A DNA stretch of 64,000 nt from Chitinophagaceae bacterium (GTDB lineage: Bacteria; Bacteroidota; Bacteroidia; Chitinophagales; Chitinophagaceae). Made by a program: the position numbers and the translations under genes. A model generated the notes under the pieces. It searched no databases. It was not told where the DNA came from and worked only from the letters and a program-made list of their open reading frames with translations. Below, piece after piece: positions 35,934-44,230 of this stretch; the first letter of the stretch is position 1, and each line of letters starts with the position of its first letter. Location of the stretch: NCBI GenBank assembly GCA_947454155.1, contig CANGIT010000001.1:186001-250000 (forward strand), read 5' to 3'.

Positions 35934-37292
35934 ATGTATAGCAATAATCATTCAGAAGGCATATACAACAAACAAGAAAGCACAAAGTATCTGGCCTTGC
36001 AATTACTGAAGAGTCGTCATAAGAAATCAACCTTAATACCCGTGTTGTATCTGATGGGTTTGATTTTGTTGATCCTGTTGTTTCTGCCCTGGACGCAAAA
36101 TATCAGATCATATGGCAAGGTGACTGCTTTGCAACCGCAGCAAAGACCCCAGGCCATACAAAACGTGATCGCCGGAAAAATAGAGAAGTGGTTTGTGCAA
36201 GAGGGGCAGCTAGTGCATAAAGGCGATACGATTTTGCAAATTAGCGAAGTCAAATCAGAATATTTCAATCCGGGTTTGGTAAACAATACGGAAAGTCAAC
36301 TGGAGTCTAAAGATTTTTCGGTGAAATCATACGGACAAAAACTTTTGTCCATTGATGCGCAAATCAATGCCATACTTTCTTCTCGCGACTTGAAATACGA
36401 GCAAGCGGAGAATAAGCTCTATCAGTCGAAGTTGAAATATAAAAACGACAGTCTGGAATTATCTACTGTATTACTGAACGTAAAGCTGGCTGATGAACAA
36501 TTGAGGCGCATGGAGCAATTGTACAAAGAAGGGTTGAAATCGCTCACAGAGCTCGAAGCCAGAAGAATCAAAGCCAATGAACTTGAGCTGAAGAAGGTGG
36601 CACAACAAAATAAATTGGCTTCCAGTCGCAATGAAGTACTTAACGCGCAGCTTGATCTCAATAACATCATGGCCGATTTCAAAGAAAAAGTATCAAAACT
36701 TGAGTCGGATAAAAATTCAACCCTTTCCTCAAAGTATGATGCAGAAGCGGCGATGACCAAGCTGCAAAATGATTATGTCAATTATTCGATCAGGTCGGGC
36801 ATGTACATCATCACAGCACCGCAAGATGGTTATGTTTCACGAGCCATGCAATCGGGTGTAGGGGAAACCATCAAAGAAGGTACGGACATTGTGAGCATTG
36901 TTCCGCTTGACCATCAGCTGGCTGTAGAGATGTTTGTCAATCCGATGGATGTTCCCTTGCTGCAAAATGACCAACATGTCAACATTCAATTTGATGGCTG
37001 GCCTTCCATAATTTTTTCCGGCTGGCCGGGCATTTCCTATGGTACTTATGGTGGCAAAATTGTAGCCATCGATAATTTCATCAGTGATAACGGGAAGTAC
37101 AGAGTTTTGGTAAAGCAAGATGAAAAATATCCTGCATGGCCCAAAGAAATCAGGCTGGGTGCGGGTGCTTCTACCTTCACTTTGTTAAAAGACGTTCCCA
37201 TTTGGTATGAGCTGTGGAGAAACATCAATGGCTTTCCGCCCGATTATTATAAGAAGGATGCATCGCAAAAGAAAAGCGAAAAAAAGAAATAG
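35934..37292 (+). CDS. HlyD-family periplasmic adaptor
   Basis: Membrane-fusion protein joining the ABC exporter to the outer-membrane channel. The 452 residues have one membrane anchor near ~36-54 (LIPVLYLMGLILLILLFLPW). A barrel-sandwich half follows (QNVIAGKIEKWFVQEGQLVHKGDTIL, ~78-103), then long coiled-coil helices (~120-275, rich in Leu, Lys, Glu) and the second half-motif IITAPQDGYVSRAMQSGVGETIKEGT (~285-312). The remaining beta-barrel lies to ~420, with a Lys-rich tail. It begins 7 bases after the ABC gene and clearly belongs to the same operon. Confidence 0.93.
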   Translation: MYSNNHSEGIYNKQESTKYLALQLLKSRHKKSTLIPVLYLMGLILLILLFLPWTQNIRSYGKVTALQPQQRPQAIQNVIAGKIEKWFVQEGQLVHKGDTILQISEVKSEYFNPGLVNNTESQLESKDFSVKSYGQKLLSIDAQINAILSSRDLKYEQAENKLYQSKLKYKNDSLELSTVLLNVKLADEQLRRMEQLYKEGLKSLTELEARRIKANELELKKVAQQNKLASSRNEVLNAQLDLNNIMADFKEKVSKLESDKNSTLSSKYDAEAAMTKLQNDYVNYSIRSGMYIITAPQDGYVSRAMQSGVGETIKEGTDIVSIVPLDHQLAVEMFVNPMDVPLLQNDQHVNIQFDGWPSIIFSGWPGISYGTYGGKIVAIDNFISDNGKYRVLVKQDEKYPAWPKEIRLGAGASTFTLLKDVPIWYELWRNINGFPPDYYKKDASQKKSEKKK

Positions 37293-37337
37293 GAATTTCA
37301 GCATTCCATGAGGTTCTAAAAAATCACACATCAAACC

Positions 37338-38747
37338 ATGAACAAATTAACTACGCTATTTATTTTTTTGACTGCTACTGGTAATCTTTTCGCACAGCAA
37401 TTTTCAAACGACACTGCTGTGTTGGGCTATCGCGAAATGATGAAATGGGTGAGCGATTGGCATCCGGTGGCCATTCAGGCGCGGTTGATCACGGCAGCGG
37501 CTTCGGCCGAACAAATGAAAGCAGCGGGATCATTTGATCCTAAACTTTATTATGCTTTACAGCAAAAACAATTTGATGGAAAGGACTATTTTAAAACACT
37601 CAACACAGGTATCAATATTCCTTTGTGGTTTGGAGTGGACATAAAAACCGGCTATGAAAAAAACACAGGAATCTATTTGAATCCCGAAAACAAGGTGCCT
37701 AACAATGGTTTGGCATCTGCCCAAATTTCATTGGCTTTGGGGCAAGGTTTGATGACGGATGAAAGAAGAACCGCAGTGCGGCAAGCACAGGTGCTTAGTC
37801 AGTTGTCTATTCTCGAGGTTCGAAATGCTTTGAATGAGTTGTTGTATAAATCAGGCAAAGCCTACTTGGATTGGCAACTGGCCGAAAAAAATCTCAAGAC
37901 ATTAAGGCAGGCTTATGCGGTGGCCACTCAAAGATATGAGGCGGTAAAGAAATCTGTGCAGTGGGGCGACAGAGCTGCAATGGATACGCTGGAAGCTTTC
38001 ATTCAACAACAAGATCGTTGGGTTAGTTTGCAGCAGGCCGAACTCGAAGTACAAAACAAACGCCTTCAGCTCTCTGTTTTCATATGGAAAGAAAATAATC
38101 AGCCTGTTCAAATACCGGTTACTGTTTTCCCCGACGAAAAAATGGATGCTGCCATTACCGCCAACCTCATTGCTCAGTTCCGACAAGATGATGCAAGGCA
38201 GCTGGCTGACCATCCTTATCTCGGCATGTTTACCTACAAGATCAGACAGCTGAATTTGGAACAGAAGCTGAAAAGAGAAAAGTTGAAACCTGTTCTTAAT
38301 CTTCAGTACAGTCCATTGACACCAGCTGATAAATGGAACTTTGGTTTTCAAGACAATTACAAATGGGGCATTACCGCCAGTTTCCCTGTTTTCTTAAGAA
38401 AAGAGAGGGCAGAGCTGCGCCTCACAAAAATAAAGTTGGAAAACACTAAGCTCGAGAGGGAGTATAAAGTCAAGTCTTTTGAAATCGGCATCAGAAGCCA
38501 GATCAATGAATATCTGAATTATGAGAATCAGATAACTGTTTATCAATCCAATGTAAACGGTTACGAAAAGCTTTATTGGGCAGAGAGAAAGCTATATGAA
38601 ATAGGAGAGAGTTCATTGTTTATGGTCAATGCAAGAGAACAAAGTTTTATGACTGCGCAATTAAAACTTAACGAGTTGATCAATAAACAAAATAAAGCCG
38701 CCTTGGAATTGGAATACGCAACAGGCAGTCTATGGCAAAACAAGTAG
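37338..38747 (+). CDS. TolC-family outer-membrane efflux protein
   Basis: Outer-membrane channel of a tripartite exporter. The 469 residues start with a signal peptide (MNKLTTLFIFLTATGNLFAQ). The mature part shows the two-fold repeat of long amphipathic helices with Ala, Gln and Leu (for example KAYLDWQLAEKNLKTLRQAYAVA) alternating with strand segments (YYALQQKQFDGKDY, GITASFPVFLRKERAEL). GQGLMTDERR and FPVFLRKER are typical turns. It lies 45 bases after the HlyD gene and closes the ABC-HlyD-TolC operon. The transported cargo is unknown. Confidence 0.92.
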   Translation: MNKLTTLFIFLTATGNLFAQQFSNDTAVLGYREMMKWVSDWHPVAIQARLITAAASAEQMKAAGSFDPKLYYALQQKQFDGKDYFKTLNTGINIPLWFGVDIKTGYEKNTGIYLNPENKVPNNGLASAQISLALGQGLMTDERRTAVRQAQVLSQLSILEVRNALNELLYKSGKAYLDWQLAEKNLKTLRQAYAVATQRYEAVKKSVQWGDRAAMDTLEAFIQQQDRWVSLQQAELEVQNKRLQLSVFIWKENNQPVQIPVTVFPDEKMDAAITANLIAQFRQDDARQLADHPYLGMFTYKIRQLNLEQKLKREKLKPVLNLQYSPLTPADKWNFGFQDNYKWGITASFPVFLRKERAELRLTKIKLENTKLEREYKVKSFEIGIRSQINEYLNYENQITVYQSNVNGYEKLYWAERKLYEIGESSLFMVNAREQSFMTAQLKLNELINKQNKAALELEYATGSLWQNK

Positions 38748-38933
38748 AGTTATCTTATCCGGTGCCAATGGAAAAATCATGTTTTACTTTCTGTTTTTAT
38801 AAAATGATCACAGTTTTTAGACTCTAATAACATTTTCGTTCGAATCAAGGCTGTTGTAATTTTTTTGTCTTTACATCAAGTACTTATTTCCGATAAAATT
38901 GCTGTGTTTTTACTTTACAAAAATGTTTGTATT

Positions 38934-38941
38934 TACTTTTG
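38934..38941 (+). promoter_or_regulatory. -7 promoter element TACTTTTG of the VirK/YbjX gene
   Basis: An exact TAnnTTTG match. It lies downstream of a possible start at 38927 and 9 bases before the start at 38951, which favours the latter and implies a very short leader. Confidence 0.5.
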
Positions 38942-38950
38942 ACGCTCAAT

Positions 38951-39895
38951 ATGTATAAGGGAGCAATCAATAAGTATTTTGGCAATCTTAAAACCGGCAT
39001 TCAGCTGGCCAACATTGCTTTCAACAATGAATCTGATGCCTACAAACGCAAACAGCGTTCTAAGACCTTGATGTATTTCTTTACCCGTTCTAAATTGACC
39101 AATTATTGGTTGGATAAATTAAATGACGAAGCATTAAGGGATGTGTTTAAGTGCAGGCCGCGACTTTTCATGAAGCCATACAGGCCCTATTTGTCTACCC
39201 GGTGGAATAAATATAAAGTGATTCAGGTAATCATAGACAATTATGATTTTTTAAGAAAAAAAGGGTTGATGAGTTGGGTAGGTCCAGAGATTAAGACGAT
39301 ATGTGATTTTTCGCTGAAAGATGGTATTGATGCGAGGATTGAGATCGGCTACCATGAAAAATTCAGAAAAGAGGGAGAGCTGGTCGTGCAATTTATTTGT
39401 GAAGAGCTTGGAGGTGTGATCTCTGTTGCCTCATTTAGTTTTGAGCATGAGGCTGGAATATGGAATTGCAGAATCGGATGTATTCAAGGGAACAATGAAT
39501 TGCCTGCCGAAAAAATGAAGCTGGCGCAAAAACTGATGCATGGTCTGAGGCCGAAAGTATTGATGATTTTTGTAATTCAGCAGATTTGTAACGTTCTGCA
39601 GGTTGACCATCTTTATGGCTCAGGTGATTCCATACAGGCACACAAGAAAAAGCATGCCATACACATACCATGGGTACATAAAATCGGATTTAAGTATGAT
39701 GAGATCTGGAAAGAAGAAGGCGGTGTTCAAAATGATGAGGGTTGGTTTGAAATTCCCATCTTTCCAAAAAGAAAAAGCGTAGCCGAGATGAAGGTGCATA
39801 AAAGAGCCTATTATATGAAGCGGTACGAACTCGAAAAAAACATTGCTGAAGGAATTGAAAGCTCTCTGAGCCAAAAGGATATCAAGTCTCAATAA
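38951..39895 (+). CDS. VirK/YbjX family protein (DUF535)
   Basis: A 314-residue protein (start MYKGAINKYFGNLKTG). Family features: RPYLSTRWNKYKVIQVIIDNYDFL (~85-108), a middle beta-rich part (ISVASFSFEHEAGIWNCRIGCIQG), and the C-terminal pattern LRPKVLMIFVIQQICNVLQVDHLYGSGDSIQAH (~202-234), then YDEIWKEEGG and FEIPIFPKRKSVAEMKVHKRAYYMKRYELE. No signal peptide or catalytic motif is recognised. In enterobacteria such proteins are linked to virulence and envelope stress (VirK), but the biochemical role is unknown. It lies ~200 bases beyond the TolC gene; the gap shows nothing beyond its own -7 box. Confidence 0.85.
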   Translation: MYKGAINKYFGNLKTGIQLANIAFNNESDAYKRKQRSKTLMYFFTRSKLTNYWLDKLNDEALRDVFKCRPRLFMKPYRPYLSTRWNKYKVIQVIIDNYDFLRKKGLMSWVGPEIKTICDFSLKDGIDARIEIGYHEKFRKEGELVVQFICEELGGVISVASFSFEHEAGIWNCRIGCIQGNNELPAEKMKLAQKLMHGLRPKVLMIFVIQQICNVLQVDHLYGSGDSIQAHKKKHAIHIPWVHKIGFKYDEIWKEEGGVQNDEGWFEIPIFPKRKSVAEMKVHKRAYYMKRYELEKNIAEGIESSLSQKDIKSQ

Positions 39896-39980
39896 TGGCT
39901 TAATATCCTCAACTGCAAGCACTTTTGGAATTAATTAAGTCTGATGTATTAAATCAAAAAAAGTAAGTGTGAATCAAAGA

Positions 39981-40327
39981 TCAACTTGAAAGGTTTTTTA
40001 TCATGGCAAACAATATTCTTGACAATTCATCAGCTTGTAACATCAACTTCTTTAATTCTCCTTCCTCAATAACACCCTGTTCCGATAAAATATCAAGAAT
40101 AGCCACACATTCAAAACTGAACCCCTGGAAGTGACAAAATAGTTCCTTCTATCCGGTTTAGAAAATTTCCCAGACCCTTCTGCGACATTAAGTATAATAC
40201 TGAAGGACGCTCTACCCAATTGATCTTTTATGTAACGATCCAAATTGTTATTCAGCATAATATTCTTGCATTCTAAATAAAATGCCTTGGACTTTTTATA
40301 AACATCAAGTTTTTGAAATTCGAACAT
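39981..40327 (-). pseudogene. Frameshifted four-helix-bundle (23S rRNA intervening-sequence type) gene
   Basis: Members of this family are ~115-residue proteins first noted inside 23S rRNA intervening sequences. The first frame reads MFEFQKLDVYKKSKAFYL...GRASFSIILNVAEGSGKFSKPDRRNYFVTSRGSV in the expected way, then turns to non-family residues and stops at 40052. The family sequence continues in another frame as FECVAILDILSEQGVIEEGELKK and ends at the stop codon 39981-39983. Adding one T to the short T-run at 40113-40116 (minus strand) would restore a 115-residue protein. The break is thus a single-base loss at a homopolymer, from decay or sequencing error. A 10-bp hairpin (40335-40368) precedes the gene. 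Confidence 0.85.
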
Positions 40328-40334
40328 AAAAACA

Positions 40335-40368
40335 AATTATTTACAACAATGAGCCAAAGTAAATAATT
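40335..40368 (-). repeat. Hairpin upstream of the frameshifted four-helix-bundle gene
   Basis: Perfect 10-bp inverted repeat AATTATTTAC / GTAAATAATT with a 14-base loop, directly before the start at 40327. Function unknown. Confidence 0.5.
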
Positions 40369-40441
40369 GTATTTTTTTCATCAAAGGAAAAACACTGCAT
40401 AAGGTTGATGAAAAAACTGAAGTAATGAGATAAGTCCGAGA

Positions 40442-40515
40442 AACAGAATGAGAGCTAAGGAAAAAGTCAGAATTTCATAATTGCTCTCGCTTTCATTCTC
40501 GTTTTGACTTTTTGT
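40442..40515. repeat. Palindromic repeat, copy A
   Basis: Diverged copy of the segment at 40606-40680. It shares AAAAAGTCAGAA near the left and GCTCTCGCTTTCATTCTCG and GACTTTTTGTAC toward the right. The arms AAAAAGTCA / TGACTTTTT can form a hairpin. It sits in the 350-bp gap between the frameshifted gene and tRNA-Glu. The 90 bases between the copies show nothing recognisable. Confidence 0.7.
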
Positions 40516-40605
40516 ACTCTTACTAGGACAATTATCTAACCGAGTGATGATAGGTTTGTTGAAATTCTTGTCCGATAAAAATAATTTGATTTAATCAGTG
40601 TGAGA

Positions 40606-40680
40606 TACAGAACGAGAGCGAAGAAAAAAGTCAGAACTCCATGATCGCTCTCGCTCTCATTCTCGTTCTGACTTTTTGTA
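40606..40680. repeat. Palindromic repeat, copy B (holds the tRNA-Glu terminator)
   Basis: Second copy of the repeat at 40442-40515, abutting the 3' end of tRNA-Glu. It contains nested GAGAGCGA / TCGCTCTC arms as well as the terminator stem. Confidence 0.7.
40620..40677 (-). terminator. Intrinsic terminator of tRNA-Glu
   Basis: Perfect 13-bp stem AAAAAGTCAGAAC / GTTCTGACTTTTT (40625-40637 and 40665-40677). On the minus strand it starts 2 bases beyond the tRNA and ends in a T-run. Confidence 0.75.
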
Positions 40681-40750
40681 CCACGTACGGGAATCGAACC
40701 CGTGATTCCTCCGTGAAAGGGAGGCGTCTTAACCCCTTGACCAACGCGGC
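40679..40750 (-). tRNA. tRNA-Glu (anticodon TTC)
   Basis: A cloverleaf can be drawn on the minus strand. The acceptor GCCGCGT pairs with ACGTGGT (two G-U pairs). The D-arm is GTC...GAC. The anticodon arm CCTCC-CTTTCAC-GGAGG puts TTC in the anticodon. The T-arm is ACGGG-TTCGATT-CCCGT, followed by discriminator A. No CCA is encoded. It has its own promoter and terminator. Confidence 0.95.
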
Positions 40751-40767
40751 ATTTGATTAAAGGAGTG

Positions 40768-40799
40768 CAAAGATAATACCCTATTTCTTTTGCACCAAA
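40768..40799 (-). promoter_or_regulatory. tRNA-Glu promoter, TTTG-N20-TATCTTTG
   Basis: On the minus strand TTTG (40796-40799), a 20-base spacer and TATCTTTG (40768-40775), placed 18 bases before the mature tRNA 5' end. Confidence 0.75.
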
Positions 40800-40893
40800 C
40801 TTTTTTGAAAAAACACAAGACTAATCAAGAGTTATTTTTAGCCGAAAGCCACGGCATACCTGATTACAATCGGTTGCGGTCAGTAAAATATCG

Positions 40894-40924
40894 TTTCGAA
40901 ATCGTTGTAGAGTTCGTAAATTCG
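40894..40924 (+). promoter_or_regulatory. Possible gap promoter, TTTCG-N18-TAAATTCG
   Basis: A weaker match to the Bacteroidota consensus (C for T in both boxes) with correct spacing, about 40 bases before the gap start. Confidence 0.35.
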
Positions 40925-40965
40925 CCCCGCAAACCAAGAATTTTTTCATTAATAATTTTACACGT

Positions 40966-41976
40966 ATGAGCTCTATTAAAGTCGCTATCAATGGTTTTGG
41001 ACGCATCGGTCGTCTTGTTTTTCGTCAAATCTATAACATGCAAGGCATCGATGTGGTGGCCATCAACGACCTTACAAGTCCAGCCACATTGGCTCATTTG
41101 CTTAAATACGACAGTGCCCAAGGGCGTTTCAATGAAACAGTAACCCATACCGATAATGCCATCATTGTCAATGGTCACGAAGTGAAAATCTATGCTCAAA
41201 AAGATCCGGCACAAATTCCCTGGGGAAGTTATGGTGTGGATGTGGTAATTGAAAGCACAGGATTCTTTACCGACAAAGACAAAGCTGCTGCACATCTTAC
41301 TGCTGGTGCAAAAAGAGTGGTGATTTCCGCTCCCGCTACCGGCGATCTGAAAACTGTGGTGTTCAATGTGAACCACAGCATCCTCGATGGAAGCGAAACC
41401 ATCATCAGCTGCGCCAGCTGCACTACCAATTGCCTTGCACCAATGGCCAAAGCACTTAACGACAATTTTGGCATTGAAATGGGCATCATGAGCACCATCC
41501 ATGCGTATACAAATGACCAAAATACTTTGGATGCTCCACATCCCAAAGGCGATTTGCGTAGAGCCAGAGCAGCCGCTTCAAACATCGTTCCCAACAGCAC
41601 CGGCGCTGCCAAAGCCATTGGTCTGGTATTGCCCGAATTGAAAGGTAAACTTGATGGGGGCGCACAACGTATTCCTGTAATCACCGGATCTGTAACCGAA
41701 TTGTATTCTTATCTGGCTAAACCTGCTACGGCAGAAGCCATCAACGCAGCCATGAAAGCTGCCAGTAATGAAAGCTTTGGATATACCGAAGATGAAATCG
41801 TAAGCAGCGATGTGATTGGTATCCATTATGGTTCTTTGTTCGACGCCACACAAACCAAAGTAATGACTGTAGGCGACAAGCAAATGGTGAAAACTGTTAG
41901 TTGGTACGATAACGAAATGAGCTACGTATCTCAGTTAGTGAGAACAGTGAAGCATTTTGCTGGGTTGATAGCGTAA
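40966..41976 (+). CDS. gap: Glyceraldehyde-3-phosphate dehydrogenase, type I
   Basis: NAD-dependent oxidation and phosphorylation of glyceraldehyde-3-phosphate in glycolysis. The 336 residues begin [20 protein letters not shown], the NAD-binding fold. The catalytic Cys152 is in [12 protein letters not shown], and the base His follows in [12 protein letters not shown] (~179). [14 protein letters not shown] near the end is the usual C-terminal signature. It is complete and followed by pgk 106 bases downstream, so a gap-pgk operon is likely. The gap between them holds a 12-bp-stem hairpin. Confidence 0.98.
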   Translation: MSSIKVAINGFGRIGRLVFRQIYNMQGIDVVAINDLTSPATLAHLLKYDSAQGRFNETVTHTDNAIIVNGHEVKIYAQKDPAQIPWGSYGVDVVIESTGFFTDKDKAAAHLTAGAKRVVISAPATGDLKTVVFNVNHSILDGSETIISCASCTTNCLAPMAKALNDNFGIEMGIMSTIHAYTNDQNTLDAPHPKGDLRRARAAASNIVPNSTGAAKAIGLVLPELKGKLDGGAQRIPVITGSVTELYSYLAKPATAEAINAAMKAASNESFGYTEDEIVSSDVIGIHYGSLFDATQTKVMTVGDKQMVKTVSWYDNEMSYVSQLVRTVKHFAGLIA

Positions 41977-41999
41977 AAGTTAATTTTTAGGTTTGATAC

Positions 42000-42042
42000 G
42001 TTTGGTGGGTTTTGAATGTTTTAGAAATTGAATCCACCAAAC
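42000..42042 (+). repeat. Hairpin between gap and pgk (GTTTGGTGG / CCACCAAAC)
   Basis: A 12-bp stem with one G-T pair (42000-42011 with 42031-42042) and a 19-base loop. No T-run follows, so it is not a standard terminator. A C/A-rich, G-poor tract (to 42080) runs on to the pgk start. Similar paired GGTTT/AAACC tracts occur in other gaps of this region. Confidence 0.6.
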
Positions 42043-42082
42043 CTCCGAAACCTCCTCTCCTAAACCTACCAAACCCAATATT

Positions 42083-43282
42083 ATGACTTCCTTCTCCACC
42101 TACAACTTCTCCGGTCAAAAAGCACTCATTCGTGTCGATTTCAACGTACCGTTGAATGACCAATTCGAAATTACCGATGACACCCGCATGACGGCAACAT
42201 TGCCCACGATTAAAAAAATTCTGGGTGATGGTGGAAGTGTGATTTTGATGAGCCACCTCGGAAGACCAAAAGAGGGGCCAACCGATAAGTATTCAATGAA
42301 ACATCTGGTGAGTCACTTGAAAACTTTGCTGGGTGACGTGAAAGTGGAATTTGCAAATGATTGCATTGGTGAAGAAGCGATAGACAAGTCGGCGGCTTTG
42401 CAAGCGGGAGCAGTTTTACTGCTGGAGAACCTGAGATTTTACAAAGAGGAAGAAAAAGGAGACAAGGCTTTTGCAGAAAAATTGAGTCATTTAGGCGATG
42501 TATATGTGAATGACGCATTCGGAACTGCGCATCGTGCACACGCTTCAACGGCCGTCATTGCCGATTTTTTTGAGGCCGATAAAAAAATGTTCGGCTTGTT
42601 GATGGAAGGAGAGGTAAAGAGTGCCGAGAAAGTACTGCACGAATCGCAAAAACCATTTACAGCCATCATCGGTGGCGCCAAAGTTTCAGATAAGATTCTG
42701 ATTATCGAAAATCTTTTACAAAAAGCTACGGATATTATCATCGGTGGTGGCATGGCCTATACATTCTGGAAAGCACAAGGCAAACAGATTGGCAATTCAC
42801 TTTGTGAAGATGATCGCCTGGAAAAAGCACTGGAAATTCTGGCCAAGGCAAAAGTATTGGGTGTGAACATTCATTTACCCATGGACAGCACCATTGCCGA
42901 TAAATTCGCAGCCGACGCACAAACAACCAACTGCGAAAGCTATGGTATTCCAACTGGTTGGATGGGCTTAGATATCGGTCAAAAAGCAGTGGCTGATTTC
43001 AAAGAAGTTATTCTGAAGAGCAAAACCATTTTATGGAATGGCCCCATGGGTGTATTTGAGATGCCTGCCTTTCAAAATGGTACCAAGTCTATCGCTTTGG
43101 CCGTGGCCGAAGCCACTAAAAAAGGCGCCTTCAGCTTGGTAGGCGGTGGCGATAGCGTGGCCGCTGTCAACATGTTCCATCTTGCCGATAAAGTGAGTTA
43201 TGTATCCACCGGTGGCGGTGCCATGCTTGAATATTTCGAAGGAAAAGAATTGCCGGGTATTGCAGCAATCAAAAACAGTTAA
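42083..43282 (+). CDS. pgk: Phosphoglycerate kinase
   Basis: Transfers phosphate from 1,3-bisphosphoglycerate to ADP in glycolysis. The 399 residues are normal. N-terminal substrate-domain motifs include [13 protein letters not shown] (~14-26), [11 protein letters not shown] (~54-64) and [13 protein letters not shown] (~150). The hinge and nucleotide domain have [12 protein letters not shown] and [11 protein letters not shown], then WNGPMGVFE (~320) and [10 protein letters not shown] (~355) of the ATP site. It is complete. An intrinsic terminator follows at 43307. Confidence 0.98.
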   Translation: MTSFSTYNFSGQKALIRVDFNVPLNDQFEITDDTRMTATLPTIKKILGDGGSVILMSHLGRPKEGPTDKYSMKHLVSHLKTLLGDVKVEFANDCIGEEAIDKSAALQAGAVLLLENLRFYKEEEKGDKAFAEKLSHLGDVYVNDAFGTAHRAHASTAVIADFFEADKKMFGLLMEGEVKSAEKVLHESQKPFTAIIGGAKVSDKILIIENLLQKATDIIIGGGMAYTFWKAQGKQIGNSLCEDDRLEKALEILAKAKVLGVNIHLPMDSTIADKFAADAQTTNCESYGIPTGWMGLDIGQKAVADFKEVILKSKTILWNGPMGVFEMPAFQNGTKSIALAVAEATKKGAFSLVGGGDSVAAVNMFHLADKVSYVSTGGGAMLEYFEGKELPGIAAIKNS

Positions 43283-43306
43283 TACAACATCGAATTTTTT
43301 TTACAG

Positions 43307-43329
43307 GCCGGACTCGTTCCGGCTTTTTT
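43307..43329 (+). terminator. Intrinsic terminator of pgk
   Basis: GCCGGA-CTCGT-TCCGGC followed by TTTTTT. An identical stem-loop recurs at 43957 after the next gene. Confidence 0.9.
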
Positions 43330-43617
43330 GTTGGAACAATATGTTTCTTTTGAGGGTACTATTTTCATTTTCTCCCTTGCCCACCATTTAAACCATTTAA
43401 ATGGTGCTTTTGATGATTTTCGTTTTTTTCTCCTCTTTTTCCGATGTTTTCATCTGTCCTTTTTTCAAAAATCATCACCCAAACAAAAACCACCAAAGTC
43501 GTAACAGCAACCTATGCAACGTTCGATTATAAATTACAACCCTTAAGAATATATTATAATCGAATAGTCGTAAGTATTTTTCATAATGATAATATATTCG
43601 CAAAAAGAAAATAATTT
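43330..43617 (+). other. Gap between pgk and the Bor-like gene
   Basis: A/T-rich and without a credible gene. It contains a perfect 11-bp hairpin CACCATTTAAA / TTTAAATGGTG (43382-43406, loop CCA) followed by a T-rich stretch, which could be a second terminator. A possible -7 box TATATTCG lies at 43593-43600, 17 bases before the next start codon. Confidence 0.5.
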
Positions 43618-43923
43618 ATGAAAAAGCTTATTAAATCAACATTTATTGTCTCTCTCATCGCAATTTCATTTTCTTCATGCTTGACAACTAAAACAAATGT
43701 TGGCCAGTTTAAAGAAAATCAAGGTGAAACCTATCAATATGCAAAAGGTAAGCAGTTTTGGTTATTCTGGGGATTATTGCCTTTGGGAAGAACAGATGTT
43801 AACACACCCGCCAATGGCAATTGCCAGGTGATTACAAGATTCAATTTCGGAGATGTGTTGATTAGCGGTCTTACAGGTGGAATTGTTTCTTCTTACACCA
43901 TAAAAATTAAAGCAAAAAGATAA
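43618..43923 (+). CDS. Bor-like lipoprotein
   Basis: A 101-residue predicted lipoprotein. The signal MKKLIKSTFIVSLIAISFSSC ends in a lipobox-like FSSC (Cys ~21), so lipid anchoring is expected. The body resembles Bor/Iss: a QFKENQGETYQYAKGKQFWLFWGLLPLGRTDVN block and a glycine-rich FGDVLISGLTGGIVSSYTIKIKAK end, key shared parts being the WGLLPLG and LTGGIV segments. Bor is a phage lambda lysogenic-conversion lipoprotein linked to serum resistance; related proteins are widespread on bacterial chromosomes. It stands alone between two identical terminators. Function here is unknown. Confidence 0.78.
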   Translation: MKKLIKSTFIVSLIAISFSSCLTTKTNVGQFKENQGETYQYAKGKQFWLFWGLLPLGRTDVNTPANGNCQVITRFNFGDVLISGLTGGIVSSYTIKIKAKR

Positions 43924-43956
43924 TTTTTAACAAACAGAAACTCACTCATAAAATTC

Positions 43957-43982
43957 GCCGGACTCGTTCCGGCTTTTTTTTT
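43957..43982 (+). terminator. Intrinsic terminator of the Bor-like gene
   Basis: GCCGGA-CTCGT-TCCGGC plus a run of nine T. The stem and loop are identical to the pgk terminator at 43307. Confidence 0.9.
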
Positions 43983-44003
43983 GGTGTATACAAGGTTTAA
44001 TTT

Positions 44004-44080
44004 GTTCAATAGGTTCAATCAGTTGAATCAGTTAAAACAAATTATTGAACCCATTGAACCCATTGAACATTTTGAACTTA
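44004..44080 (+). repeat. TTGAAC/GTTCAA paired tract
   Basis: GTTCAATAGGTTCA (44004-44017) is followed by repeated ATTGAACCC units (44041-44070), complementary to it in part. The same GTTCAATAGGTTCA recurs at 45104 on the other side of the nucleoside phosphorylase gene. The remaining part of the 307-bp gap is a C/A-rich G-poor tract and the heptads at 44144. Confidence 0.65.
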
Positions 44081-44143
44081 CACTTACCAAACCTCCCAAA
44101 CCTACACAACCCTCAGCTATTTTCCCGTATTTTGTAAATCAAC

Positions 44144-44199
44144 AAACCCTAAACAACAAACAACAAACAACAAACAACAAACAACAAACCCTAAACAAC
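44144..44199 (+). repeat. Heptanucleotide tandem repeat, 8 units
   Basis: Eight phased units: AAACCCT, five of AAACAAC, AAACCCT, AAACAAC. The tract contains no G on the coding strand and ends about 30 bases before the start codon at 44231. Confidence 0.92.
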
Positions 44200-44230
44200 A
44201 AACCAAAAATCCCTAACCCACTAAACTTAT

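Noticed and set aside
40679..40750. tRNA-Glu as the attachment site of an island
   Set aside because: No copy of the tRNA 3' end is seen downstream. The nearby duplicated segment shares only about four bases with the tRNA.
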